Counted from the stretch's first letter, positions 8,346 to 16,599 are shown. The stretch is 52,367 nucleotides of DNA from Bradyrhizobium sp. RP6 (GCF_003837805.1 NZ_RQIT01000035.1:1-52367); one strand, 5' to 3'. Numbers and translations are program-made. The notes: generated by a model from the sequence alone, not told the origin.

Positions 8346-10229
8346 CTACACTTGAGCCTGAAGCAACGTGTTCATCATGCTCTGCACCACCGACATGACG
8401 TGGGCGTTGGCGGCATAGGCATTCTGAAGCTGGATCAGGTTCGACATCTCCGAGTCCAGATTGACGCTGGAGGTCGAGTCGAACTTGGCCTGTAGCGTCG
8501 AGACGACGACGCTCTGGCCCTGCTGGAGCTGGGTCGCCTGGGTGGCGGCGTTGGCCTGGACGCTCAGGAACTGCTGGAGGTAGTTCGAGACGCTGCCGGT
8601 GAAAGGCTGGTTCGCCGAGCCGAGGCCGGTCTGCGGTGAATAGGAGAACACCGCATTGGTGAGCTGCGAATAGAGATAGTCCGAACGCGTGGTGTCGCCC
8701 GCGGGCGTCACCGGCGAAGTGTTGTAGACCGACAGTCGGCTCGGATCGGAAACCAGCTGCGTGTTCACCGCGATGCGCCCGGCAAGGCCGGTCATCTGCG
8801 AGCCGGATGCCGTGATCGCGCCGGTGTAGAGCGCCTGGCCGCCGTCGGTGAACAGCGGCAATTGCGGATTGCCGGAGGTCAGCGACGAGATCGTCTTTGT
8901 AGTCGACGCCGAGCTCACCTTGGCAAGGCCGGTGTTGTCGTCGGTCACCCGCAACGTCGTGGCGGTCGCCGGCGCCGGGGCGGCGGAGAACGACAGATGC
9001 GTGCCCGACAGCGCGGTGTTGAGCGCGGAGGCGATCGCTCCCATGCCGCCGGAGAAGTTGACGCCGATCCGCATCGGGTTGGCGTTCGTCGCGTTCTGAA
9101 GCGGCAGCGCGGCGGGATCGGTCACGTTGATCAGCGTGATCTGGCGCTGCGTGTTGGTCGCCGTGTCCGTGTACGTGATGTTGACGGTGTTGCCCGGCAA
9201 CGCGCCGGCAAGGTCGAGATCGAACCCGGACGGCGGGCCGGTGACCGTGCTTCCGGCCGTGGTCTTGTCGGACAGCGCGCTCGCCATCGTGGCGGCGAGC
9301 TGGTCGATCTGGTCCTGCGCCTGCACCAGGGTCTGGTCGCGCAGCTTCAGGTCGGCCGCGATCTGGCCGGACGACACCACGTTGTTGGCGACGACGTCGA
9401 CCTGCGAGCCGTTCGGCAGCTTGATGTTGAACGCGCCAACGCCGGACTTGGCCGGGTCGATGTTGTAAAGCGAGGTCGCCGACAGTGCGCCGGCGGAGGC
9501 AAAGGAGAATTCCGAGGCGAGCCCGGCGCCGACCAGCTGAATGCCCGTCGTGGTGTAGATGTTGGTCTGGTTCGAACCGTCGGTGGTGACGCGGACGTCG
9601 ACATATTTCGACAGCGTGTTGATGGCCTGGTCACGCTGGTCCATCAGCGTGGCGGCCGAGGGATCGTTGGGCGACAGCCCCTGGAGCCTGGTGTTGATGT
9701 CGGCGATCTGCTGCATCGCCGCGTTGGCGACTCGTGCCGAGTTGCCGAGATCCTGCTCGACGTTGGAGCGGAGCGACTGGATGCCCTTGGTGGTGATGTT
9801 GAGCTGCTGCGCCAGGGCCTGTGCCGCCCCGAGCGCGACGGTCTGCGCCGACGACGCCCCGGAACTGGTCGAGAGCGCCTGAAGCGCAGTGGTGAATTTG
9901 TTCAGCGCAGTTTCGAGCGTACCGCTGTTGCCGGGCGTGCCATAGACATTCTGAAGCTGCTTCAGGATGTTGGCCATCTGGTCGGCGTAGCCGCTGCCGC
10001 CGACCTCCGTGCGCAACTGGTTCAGCACATAGGTGTCGAGTTGGCGGCTGACGCCGGTCGTCATCGCCGTCGAGCCGAAGTCGCCGGTGGTGACCTCGAT
10101 CTGGTTCGGCGTCTGGACGACGTAACCGGGCGTCTGCGAATTCGCGACGTTCGATGAGACGATCGAGAGCGCGGCCTGATTGGCACGCAGCCCGCTCATC
10201 GCGCTGGCGAGGGCTGAACTCAAACCCAT
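8346..10229 (-). CDS. flgK: Flagellar hook-associated protein FlgK (HAP1)
   Basis: FlgK is the first junction protein at the distal end of the hook. The 627-residue sequence begins MGLSSALASAMSGLRANQAA, followed by LSIVSSNVANSQTPGY, the flagellar rod/hook N-terminal signature. A long helical part follows, including GNSGTLETALNKFTTALQAL and NTRLQGLSPNDPSAATLMDQ (near residue 180), typical of FlgK. The C-terminus SNLIQLQNAYAANAHVMSVV with QSMMNTLLQ matches the conserved terminal helix. It lies 34 bp downstream of flgE and 21 bp upstream of flgL, so the three are co-transcribed. Secretion is by the flagellar type III apparatus; no Sec signal is present. Confidence 0.95.
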   Translation of the reverse strand: MGLSSALASAMSGLRANQAALSIVSSNVANSQTPGYVVQTPNQIEVTTGDFGSTAMTTGVSRQLDTYVLNQLRTEVGGSGYADQMANILKQLQNVYGTPGNSGTLETALNKFTTALQALSTSSGASSAQTVALGAAQALAQQLNITTKGIQSLRSNVEQDLGNSARVANAAMQQIADINTRLQGLSPNDPSAATLMDQRDQAINTLSKYVDVRVTTDGSNQTNIYTTTGIQLVGAGLASEFSFASAGALSATSLYNIDPAKSGVGAFNIKLPNGSQVDVVANNVVSSGQIAADLKLRDQTLVQAQDQIDQLAATMASALSDKTTAGSTVTGPPSGFDLDLAGALPGNTVNITYTDTATNTQRQITLINVTDPAALPLQNATNANPMRIGVNFSGGMGAIASALNTALSGTHLSFSAAPAPATATTLRVTDDNTGLAKVSSASTTKTISSLTSGNPQLPLFTDGGQALYTGAITASGSQMTGLAGRIAVNTQLVSDPSRLSVYNTSPVTPAGDTTRSDYLYSQLTNAVFSYSPQTGLGSANQPFTGSVSNYLQQFLSVQANAATQATQLQQGQSVVVSTLQAKFDSTSSVNLDSEMSNLIQLQNAYAANAHVMSVVQSMMNTLLQAQV

Positions 10230-10263
10230 GTCACTGACCGCCTTTGGTTACGTTACGCGCCGA

Positions 10264-12516
10264 TCAGCGCAATACGTTCAAGAGATCCTGCACCATCGAA
10301 TTCGCGGTCGTGATCACCTTGGTGTTGGCAGAATAGGCCTGCTGGGTCACGATCAGCTTGGTGAATTCGTCGGCGATGTCGGTGTTTGATCCCTCCAGCG
10401 ACGAGCCGCTGATGGTGCCCGAGGCGCCGTCGATGGCGTCTCCCGACTGTTCAGTCGCGGCGTAGGCGCCGCCATCGAGCGCCTTCAGATAGTTGGTGCC
10501 GTTGAAATGCGACAGCTGCACCTGGGCGAGATTGAGGTTCTGGCCGTTCGAGAAGGTGCCGACCACGACGCCATTGTTGTTGACGGCAACCGAGCGGAGC
10601 TGACCGGCGGCGTAGCCGTTCTGCGTGATGGTGTTGATGGTCACCGCGCCGCTCGTGCTGGCATATTGCGTCAGCCCGCCCGAGGAGATGTTGAAGGCAA
10701 CCGAGCCGAGCGACTGGCCGCTGACGGTGACGTTGTTGATGGTGATGCCCGAGCCGCTCGGCGAGGTCAGCGAGCCGTCGGCCGCGAAAGTGAAGGTCTG
10801 ACCGGTGTTGACCCAGCCGACGGTCGTGCCGGTTGCGTTCGGATCGGTCTGGTAGAACAGGTTCCAGCTGTCCGAATGACCCGCGCCCAGCGAGGCACTG
10901 TCGGTCTTAGCCCAGCGCAATTGCAGGTTCACAGGCGTGCCGGCGGCGTTGTAAGCGGTCACCGCGCCACCGCTGATCGATTCCTTGGTGAAGGTGGCGA
11001 TGTCGTTGCCGATCACGCCACCGGTGCCGGCGGTGCCGCCGCCGTCGCGATTCTTGGTGATCGTCGAGGTGAAGCCGAGCGCCGAGAAGGCAGCGCTGTT
11101 GGAGCTGGACACCGAGAGGTTGGAGACGGTGCCGGTGTTCAGCGTGATCACGCCACCGCTGCTGACCGACGACCCCGAGGCGCCGGAGAGCGCGTCGATC
11201 TTGCCGAGCAGGGTCGTGACGTTGTCGGTGATGTTGATCTGGTTCGGTCCCGACGCACCCGAGTTCATGAAGGTCAGCGTCTGACCATTGACGGTGATGG
11301 TATCGCCCGCGGAGAAGCCGGATGTGAGCACCTGGGCACCGCCGGCGGTCGCAGTGCCGCTCAGTACGGTCGCGCCCGAGATCGCCGGCGAGGACAGCAC
11401 GTTGCCGCCGCGCGTCACGCTGCTGATGCCGAGCGCGGTGGCGGCCGTGCCGCTGCCGATCGCGACGTCAGTGCCGGTGCCGGTCGAGATCTGGATATTG
11501 CCGCTGACCGAGAGCGAAGCGGTGACGCCGGCGCCGCCGGCAGTCTGGATCGCATTCAGGATGTCGGCCACGGTCGCCGTCGTGCCCGCACCGAGGCCGA
11601 TCGTCGTATTGCTGCCGACGGTCGAGACCGTGGTACCGCCGTTGAACGTGACGGTGTTGCCGTTGATGGTCAGCGTCTGGCCGCTCAAGGCAGTCAGAAT
11701 GCTGGAGGCGAGATGCGTGCCGGCGGCGTTGTCGAGCGACGTGGTTGTCGAGGCGACCGCCGACGAATTGTTCTGGAGCGCAACCGTGCCCGTCGCCGTC
11801 GTCGACGAATAGGCCGAGCGGATGTTGCCGGTTGCTGCCGCGCCTGACACCGTTGCGTTGGCATAGGGCGCCGGCGGCGTGCCGACCGGCAGCGGGTTGG
11901 CGGCGAAATCGGACGGATTGAGCCCACCGGCCGCCAGCAACGTACCGGTCGACGCCGTGGTTTTCGCGACCGTGTTCGGCTGGGTCGGCAGGTTCGCCGC
12001 GTACTGGATCGAGGTGGTCGCCTGCGCCGGGATGAAATTGTTCTGGAACTGCAGCACGTTCGCCACGCTGCCGGTCGGGTTGCCGGTCTTCGGGTCGACC
12101 GTGACGCCCATCAGGTAGTAACCGGCACCGTTGACCAGATTGCCGTTGGCATTGAGCTGGAAGTCGCCGCGCCGCGTGTAATAGGTGACGCCGGTGAACA
12201 CCGGCACGTTGTCGACGACGCCGCTCGCCTTCTGGATCGAGAAGAAGCCGTCACCGGTGATCGCCATGTTGGTGGCGACGGTGGAGGACGAGATCGTGCC
12301 CTGCGTGGTGATGGTGGCCTTCGCGTTGGCCTGCACGCCGCCCGCGACCTGCTTGCTCGGAACGGATGAGTCGGGAATGAGGTCGACGAAGCTGGTGCCG
12401 ATGCCCTTGTAACCGGTGGTGGATGAGTTCGCGATGTTGCCGGAAATGTTCTGAAGCGCGAAGGACTGCGCCTGCAGGCCACCCACCGAGGTGTTCATTG
12501 CATCGAAGATACCCAT
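10264..12516 (-). CDS. flgE: Flagellar hook protein FlgE (large form)
   Basis: This is the hook subunit, the universal joint between rod and filament. The start MGIFDAMNTSVGGLQAQSFA with LQNISGNIANSSTTGYKGIG is the classic hook/rod N-terminus. NMAITGDGFFSIQ (about residue 84) and TRRGDFQLNANGNLVN match the D1/D2 core. The end DEFTKLIVTQQAYSANTKVI with TTANSMVQDLLNVLR is the C-terminal helix. At 750 residues it is much longer than the roughly 400 of enteric FlgE. The excess is in the middle, where two Flagellin_IN-like modules follow each other: one with GQTLTINGNTVTF, one with AGDTITVNGQTLTF. The second closely resembles a module in FlgL. It is first gene of the operon, behind a candidate sigma-54 promoter at 12581-12595. 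Confidence 0.95.
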   Translation of the reverse strand: MGIFDAMNTSVGGLQAQSFALQNISGNIANSSTTGYKGIGTSFVDLIPDSSVPSKQVAGGVQANAKATITTQGTISSSTVATNMAITGDGFFSIQKASGVVDNVPVFTGVTYYTRRGDFQLNANGNLVNGAGYYLMGVTVDPKTGNPTGSVANVLQFQNNFIPAQATTSIQYAANLPTQPNTVAKTTASTGTLLAAGGLNPSDFAANPLPVGTPPAPYANATVSGAAATGNIRSAYSSTTATGTVALQNNSSAVASTTTSLDNAAGTHLASSILTALSGQTLTINGNTVTFNGGTTVSTVGSNTTIGLGAGTTATVADILNAIQTAGGAGVTASLSVSGNIQISTGTGTDVAIGSGTAATALGISSVTRGGNVLSSPAISGATVLSGTATAGGAQVLTSGFSAGDTITVNGQTLTFMNSGASGPNQINITDNVTTLLGKIDALSGASGSSVSSGGVITLNTGTVSNLSVSSSNSAAFSALGFTSTITKNRDGGGTAGTGGVIGNDIATFTKESISGGAVTAYNAAGTPVNLQLRWAKTDSASLGAGHSDSWNLFYQTDPNATGTTVGWVNTGQTFTFAADGSLTSPSGSGITINNVTVSGQSLGSVAFNISSGGLTQYASTSGAVTINTITQNGYAAGQLRSVAVNNNGVVVGTFSNGQNLNLAQVQLSHFNGTNYLKALDGGAYAATEQSGDAIDGASGTISGSSLEGSNTDIADEFTKLIVTQQAYSANTKVITTANSMVQDLLNVLR

Positions 12517-12580
12517 AACTTTGTCTCCAAATCCGATCCCGGCGGCCGGTCGACCATGGCCGCAGTCGGGGGAGACAGTC

Positions 12581-12595
12581 GCAAAGGCTATGCCA
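12581..12595 (-). promoter_or_regulatory. flgE: Candidate sigma-54 (-24/-12) promoter for flgE
   Basis: The minus strand reads TGGCATAGCCTTTGC. It matches the TGGCACG-N4-TTGC consensus in length, with GG and GC elements 12 bases apart, and deviates mainly at C6 to T. Transcription would start near 12569 and give a leader of about 53 nt to the flgE ATG at 12516. Hook genes are RpoN/FlbD-dependent in Caulobacter, so the position makes biological sense. It remains a motif match only. Confidence 0.6.
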
Positions 12596-12628
12596 ATGCG
12601 GGTATCCTCAGAAAATCAATGACTTAAT

Positions 12629-12656
12629 GAAAAAGCCCCGGCCTGACGACCGGGGC
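12629..12656 (-). terminator. Intrinsic terminator downstream of msrB
   Basis: On the minus strand a GCCCCGG stem with 8-nt loop and CCGGGGC (12634-12656) is followed directly by TTTTTCATT. It lies after the msrB stop at 12786 and upstream of the flgE promoter, so it insulates the flagellar operon from msrB read-through. Confidence 0.75.
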
Positions 12657-12694
12657 ACATTTGCCGGGCCCGGCAACAATTGCCGGGACGTGAC

Positions 12695-12775
12695 GTCGTT
12701 CCGCGGCGATGCGAAGCATCGAGCCCGGAACCTCGAGATTCCGGATTCGATGCTGCGCATCGCTCCGGAATGACT
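12695..12775. repeat. Bradyrhizobium-type palindromic intergenic repeat
   Basis: Opposed arms are GTTCCGCGGCGATGCGAAGC (from 12698) and GATGCTGCGCATCGCTCCGG (from 12749), with CCCGGAACCTCGAGATTCCG between them, so the whole segment can fold into a long imperfect hairpin. I recognise the style (CATCG...CCGGAAT palindromes) from intergenic spaces of Bradyrhizobium genomes. A smaller palindrome, TTGCCGGGCCCGGCAA, adjoins at 12661-12676. No coding potential is supported. Confidence 0.6.
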
Positions 12776-12785
12776 CTAGAAAAAC

Positions 12786-13298
12786 CTACGTCGCCGACGC
12801 TGCCGCGGGATGGAAGACCAGCCCGAAACCATCGATGCAGTAGCGCAAGCCGGTCGGCTTCGGACCGTCGTCGAAGACGTGGCCGAGATGGCCGCCGCAG
12901 CGGCGGCAATGCACCTCGGTGCGGACCATGCCGTAGGTGCGGTCCTCGGTCTTGCCGACATTGCCCTCGATCGGCTGGTAGAAGCTCGGCCATCCCGTGC
13001 CGCTCTCGAACTTGGTTTCGGACGCAAACAGCGGCAGGTCGCAGCCGGCGCAGGCGAAGATGCCCTTGCGGTGCTCCTTCAGCAGCGGGCTTGAGCCGGG
13101 CCGCTCGGTACCGTGATTGCGCAGGATCTCGTATTGCTGCGGCGTGAGCTGGGCACGCCATTCGGCCTCCGTCTTTACAATCTCGAACTTTTCCGCGGCC
13201 TTCTCGCCGGCCTCGGCGGGGGATGCTCTCAGCCAGCGAAAGGCCGAAAGGCCAAACAGGCCGGCGACAGTCGTCAACAGGATGCGGCGGTCAACCAT
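12786..13298 (-). CDS. msrB: Exported peptide-methionine (R)-S-oxide reductase MsrB
   Basis: This enzyme reduces methionine-R-sulfoxide in proteins. The 170-residue product has zinc-binding pairs C83/C86 (CAGC) and C131/C134 (CRRCGGHLGHVFDDGP), the substrate loop SGTGWPSFYQP (about 99-109), and the catalytic cysteine C154 in LRYCIDGFGLVF. The N-terminus MVDRRILLTTVAGLFGLSAF has a paired arginine and a hydrophobic stretch, so the protein is probably exported to the periplasm, perhaps by Tat. The recycling cysteine present in E. coli MsrB (GCGWPS) is Thr here. The residues after the catalytic Cys are IDGFGL, whereas I NSASL-type sequence is common. ATG at 13298 has GGAGAATG just before it. Monocistronic by context. 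Confidence 0.92.
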   Translation of the reverse strand: MVDRRILLTTVAGLFGLSAFRWLRASPAEAGEKAAEKFEIVKTEAEWRAQLTPQQYEILRNHGTERPGSSPLLKEHRKGIFACAGCDLPLFASETKFESGTGWPSFYQPIEGNVGKTEDRTYGMVRTEVHCRRCGGHLGHVFDDGPKPTGLRYCIDGFGLVFHPAAASAT

Positions 13299-13432
13299 CT
13301 CATTCTCCGTGCGCGGGGAGTCCACGCCCTGAGATACGGGCTCTAACGGCCGACGTTACACTTCCGGGCGGGATTTTTCTCGGGTTTATCGCGAGATGCC
13401 GGCTTCGTGAGGAGCCGGTTCCGTGTCCTGTT

Positions 13433-14893
13433 CTAAGTTGCCTGTTCTGTGTCCTGCGCTGTGTCTTGCGCCGTGTCTTGGGTCGCGGGTTTCGGCGGCG
13501 GGGCCGGCCGCGGCCGAACGCCGGACGGTGGACGGCGCGGGCCGGTGCCGGCGGCTCGGTTGGCCTTGGCGAGGCGGGCCTCGCGTTCCCTGTCCTTGAC
13601 TCTGGCACGTTCGCGATAGCGGGCGAGCGCGCCTGCCGCGGCGGAACTCGCCCTGCTCCAGATCCCGACCAGCTGGCCCGCGACGCGGCCCGTGGCGCCG
13701 CCCGCCCAGACCAGCTCGAACGGCGAGAACAGCCGCCAGCGCTGATCCCCCCGGAGAATGCTGCGTGCGATCATCTGTCCGGCCATGGCGGAAGTGTTCA
13801 TACCCTGGCGGCCGAACCCGCTCGCCACCCACAGGCCTTTGCGCAACTCGCCGATCTGCGGCATGCCGTGCACGGTCTGGCCGGTGACGCCGGCGAACGT
13901 GTCGGCGATCTCGACTTTGCCGAGCTCGGGAAAAATCGTGCGGATCCGCCGCCTGACGGCGCCCGCGAAGCGCTGTGGACGCGCCGCCCAGGTGGTCTCC
14001 GGGCTCTCCCACATCAGCCGGTTGCCCTCGACGATCCTGAAATGATCGACGCCGTCGGAATCCATCACCGATCCCTTGAAGGCGATGATCTCATGAAGAC
14101 GTTCGCCGAGCGGCCCGGTGACGCCGGCATAGCGCCAGACCGGCAGCAGCGTCTCCGAAAGGCGTTTCAGGGGCGCGCCGAGATGAATGTTGCCGGCGAG
14201 CACGATGTGGGTTGCGCGCAGCCGTGCCGAGGGCGTGACGATGCGTTTGCGAATGCCGGAATGATCGATGCTGACGACCGGCGTGTCCTCGAATATGCGG
14301 GCGCCTGACCGCCGCGCCAGCGCCGCAAGGCCGTGCACATATTTCCGGCCGTCGACCTGGAACGCCTTGGGATAGTACACGCCGTGGAAGTAGCGGTCGG
14401 TCTTGAGCAGCCCGCGAACGCGATCGGCCTGCCAGCCCTCGACCTCGGTATCAAAATCCTCGTTCAGCATCTGCAACCGGCTGATCAGCCGGTCGCCGGT
14501 ATCGACGTTGGAGACCTCCAGCACGCCATCGCTGAGGCCGATTCCCGGCATGTTCTCTTCCGTGGCATTGGCGCGGACGAACTCGGCGCCTTCCTTCGAC
14601 AGGGCCCACAACTCGCGCGCGTCCTCGAAGCCGATGCGCTCGATCAGGTCGGCGAGCGGCAGCGCGAAGCCTGGCATCACGGTGCCGAGCTGGTTGCCGG
14701 AGGCGTTCCAGCCGATATGACGGCCCTCCAGCACCGCGACGCTGGCCCCGAGCCGGGCCGCCTCCAGCGCGATGGAAAGGCCGGCAAGGCCCGCTCCGAT
14801 GACGCAGATGTCGGCATCGAGATCGAACGTCAGCCGCTCGCGATCGCGAAAGCCGGCTTCTTCCTGGGATGCACTTGTGAAGGTCTCACTCAT
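13433..14893 (-). CDS. FAD-dependent amino-acid-oxidase-like (DadA/DAO family) oxidoreductase
   Basis: This is a 486-residue flavoprotein of the D-amino-acid oxidase/dehydrogenase superfamily. The dinucleotide-binding fold is DADICVIGAGLAGLSIALEA (about residues 26-45, GxGxxG), followed by an acidic strand end at LEGRHIGW. The family C-terminal FAD contact is GLWVASGFGRQGMNTSAMAG near residue 360. The catalytic domain probably oxidises an amine or amino acid such as a D-amino acid, sarcosine or a GABA-type compound; the substrate cannot be named. After about residue 425 comes a basic, then Pro/Arg/Ala-rich extension ending in a tandem QDTAQDTAQDTEQ run, encoded by near-identical 12-bp DNA units at about 13435-13485. 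That tail is not part of the family fold and may vary in length by slippage. Confidence 0.82.
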   Translation of the reverse strand: MSETFTSASQEEAGFRDRERLTFDLDADICVIGAGLAGLSIALEAARLGASVAVLEGRHIGWNASGNQLGTVMPGFALPLADLIERIGFEDARELWALSKEGAEFVRANATEENMPGIGLSDGVLEVSNVDTGDRLISRLQMLNEDFDTEVEGWQADRVRGLLKTDRYFHGVYYPKAFQVDGRKYVHGLAALARRSGARIFEDTPVVSIDHSGIRKRIVTPSARLRATHIVLAGNIHLGAPLKRLSETLLPVWRYAGVTGPLGERLHEIIAFKGSVMDSDGVDHFRIVEGNRLMWESPETTWAARPQRFAGAVRRRIRTIFPELGKVEIADTFAGVTGQTVHGMPQIGELRKGLWVASGFGRQGMNTSAMAGQMIARSILRGDQRWRLFSPFELVWAGGATGRVAGQLVGIWSRASSAAAGALARYRERARVKDREREARLAKANRAAGTGPRRPPSGVRPRPAPPPKPATQDTAQDTAQDTEQAT

Positions 14894-14986
14894 GTCGTTT
14901 TCTTAAAGGACCGATCCGGCGCTTGTCACCTTGTCCTCAACCCGCGCCCGTAGATTATTCTGGACACACAACGATTCGAGAATGCC

Positions 14987-15523
14987 ATGCGCCGTTTGAT
15001 GCTGCTGCGTCACGCCAAGACCGAGACCGACGCGCCGAGCGGCCGTGACCAGGACCGCCGGCTCGACGAGCGCGGCCACAAGGATGCTGCGCGGATGGGC
15101 GACTGGATCGCCGCCCATCCACCCTTCCCCGATACCGTGCTGGTATCGCACGCCGTGCGGGCCCGGCAGACCTGGGACATCGCCTGGGAGGCGATGAAGG
15201 ACCGCGTCCCCGTGCCGCAGGTCGAGGTCCTGCCGGAACTCTACGGCGCCGATTCCGCGGAGATCCTGGAGGCCATTCGCACTGCAACCGCCCCGGCCGA
15301 CCCAAAGCGGTTGCTGCTGATCGGGCACAATCCCGGCATGCATGAGGTCGCCCTGATGCTGATCGGCGGCGGCGATCCTGATGGCGCCAGGGCCCTCGCC
15401 CACAACCTGCCCACGGCGGGGCTTGCGATCTTCGACTTTGACGTCAAGGATTGGGGGGACGTGGCCTACCGCCGCGGCAAGCTGGTGCTGTTCGTCAGCC
15501 CCAAGCTGCTTCGATCGGAGTGA
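14987..15523 (+). CDS. SixA-like histidine phosphatase
   Basis: This is a 178-residue member of the histidine phosphatase (phosphoglycerate mutase-like) superfamily. The N-terminal catalytic motif is LMLLRHAKTETD, with the phospho-accepting His in R-H-A. The conserved second-helix arginine is in VSHAVRARQTWD, and the second catalytic His is in LLIGHNPGMHEVALML. The short length and RHAK start match SixA, which removes phosphate from HPt histidines in E. coli, but the substrate here is unknown. It is divergent from the FAD oxidoreductase and followed 50 bp later by a universal stress protein on the same strand. An orphan HPt protein is encoded 20 kb away at 35148-35522; no link can be claimed. 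Confidence 0.85.
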   Translation: MRRLMLLRHAKTETDAPSGRDQDRRLDERGHKDAARMGDWIAAHPPFPDTVLVSHAVRARQTWDIAWEAMKDRVPVPQVEVLPELYGADSAEILEAIRTATAPADPKRLLLIGHNPGMHEVALMLIGGGDPDGARALAHNLPTAGLAIFDFDVKDWGDVAYRRGKLVLFVSPKLLRSE

Positions 15524-15573
15524 TCGCGCGACGTACCAGCAAGACGTGCTGACCGAAAGATTTGGAGGCGCAG

Positions 15574-15999
15574 ATGTTCAAGTCCATCCTCGTGCCCATC
15601 GACCTCGCCGACACCGATCTCGCCAAGCCGGCGATCGCAACGGCGGCGACGCTGTCGCAGACCTGGAGCGGCACGGTGCGCCTGCTCAACGTGCTGCCGA
15701 TGACGCCGGTGATGCTGGCCGAATACGTCCCGGCCGATTTCGACGAGCAGCAGCGCCAGACTTCGGAGGAAGCCCTCGCCATCGTCGCGCGCGAGTCCGG
15801 CATCGAGCCGAGCCGCATCTCCAGCGTGGTGCGCCAGGGCGGCATCTACCACGAGATCCTGGAGGAAGCCGCGAATATGAAGGCCGACCTGATCGTGATG
15901 ACCTCGCACCGGCCGGCGATGCGCACCTATTTCCTCGGCTCCAACGCCGGACACGTCGTGCGCTACGCGAAGTGCTCGGTGCTGGTCGTCAGGCACTAG
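15574..15999 (+). CDS. Universal stress protein (UspA family)
   Basis: This 141-residue single-domain Usp begins MFKSILVPIDLADTDLAKPA, the usual first strand and helix. A C-terminal segment has LIVMTSHRPAMRTYFLGSNA followed by the strand SVLVVRH. The ATP-binding version of the family has G-x2-G-x9-G-S/T. Here the loop is SHRPAMRTYFLGSNAGHVVR, so the glycine spacing is altered and nucleotide binding is uncertain. ATG at 15574 has TTTGGAGGCG directly upstream, which decides the start over an in-frame TTG at 15562. Likely cytoplasmic; expression under stress or stationary phase is family knowledge only. Confidence 0.9.
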   Translation: MFKSILVPIDLADTDLAKPAIATAATLSQTWSGTVRLLNVLPMTPVMLAEYVPADFDEQQRQTSEEALAIVARESGIEPSRISSVVRQGGIYHEILEEAANMKADLIVMTSHRPAMRTYFLGSNAGHVVRYAKCSVLVVRH

Positions 16000-16362
16000 G
16001 CGCCGACCGATCCCGTTGCCGGAACTGAGCCCGTTTGCGCCCAAAGGCGACAGAGTCTGCTGTCGACTTGGCTGGAGGAGCAACGCCTACCAACGCGGCG
16101 GCAACTTCGTCGCTCACCTGCCTCAACTCCGGTAGCCCGCCAAGAGGGTGAGCAAGAAGCAAAGCTCGGGCGAACAAGCCGCGAGGAAGACGAACCATGT
16201 CAATCGCTGAACGAAGGTCTCGTGCCCCGGGCGCTGCACAGCGCCTCTTCGGCGGTGCGCTGCAGAGCCGGGGCCCATGCATCAGCGCATGCCGTGGCCT
16301 GCTGGGTCCCGGCTCTGCGCAGCAGGGTAAGAACGCTGCAGCGCGTCCGGGACACGGAGTGA
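16000..16362. other. Gene-free spacer with a repeat and a possible relic
   Basis: No gene is supported in this 363-bp stretch. The right part (16219-16357) is a palindromic repeat that also occurs at 41779-41920. The left part, read on the minus strand, gives an open stretch with LLLAHPLGGLPELRQVSDEV. It lacks a ribosome binding site and a recognisable fold. It might be a relic or chance. Confidence 0.4.
16219..16357. repeat. Palindromic intergenic repeat, copy A
   Basis: The segment starts TCTCGTGCCCCGGGCGC and ends GCGCGTCCGGGACACG, so the ends form inverted repeats. Internally, CAGAGCCGGGGCCCAT is opposed to GGGTCCCGGCTCTGCG. The same layout and much the same sequence recur at 41779-41920, in another spacer 25 kb away. 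This is a dispersed element typical of Bradyrhizobium chromosomes. Confidence 0.75.
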
Positions 16363-16599
16363 TCACAGATACCGGGTCAACTCGGCCTTGAACTGCCCGT
16401 ACACCGCATCCTCGATCTGGCTGCGCGTGATGCCGATGTCGCGCAGGGCGCGGTCGTCGAGCTCGTTCAGCGTCTTGACGGCGGAGCGGCGCTCGATGCG
16501 ATCGAACAGCGCAGAGACACCGTGTGCGAGCGTGCTGAAAAATCCGCCCGACGAGGATGGGCGTAAACTCCGCCCGGCAGTTTGCGAAATCGTGGTCAT
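16363..16599 (-). CDS. DUF1127 (YjiS-like) small protein
   Basis: This 78-residue protein has its C-terminal DUF1127 domain at about residues 36-70: LNELDDRALRDIGITRSQIE, the hallmark Leu-x-Asp-Arg-x-Leu-x-Asp-Ile-Gly-Ile/Leu-x-Arg pattern. The N-terminal 30 residues are Ser/Gly-rich. In Agrobacterium and other alphaproteobacteria such small basic proteins affect sRNA/mRNA turnover and carbon or phosphate responses. ATG at 16599 is preceded by GGAGAAGAAA, which decides the start. It is divergent from a MocR-type regulator, sharing a 183-bp spacer with candidate operators, so control by that regulator is likely. Confidence 0.88.
   Translation of the reverse strand: MTTISQTAGRSLRPSSSGGFFSTLAHGVSALFDRIERRSAVKTLNELDDRALRDIGITRSQIEDAVYGQFKAELTRYL

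Noticed and set aside
16000..16218. Possible small gene or relic on the minus strand
   Set aside because: The frame has no start with a ribosome binding site and no recognisable domain, and it runs through the palindromic repeat.
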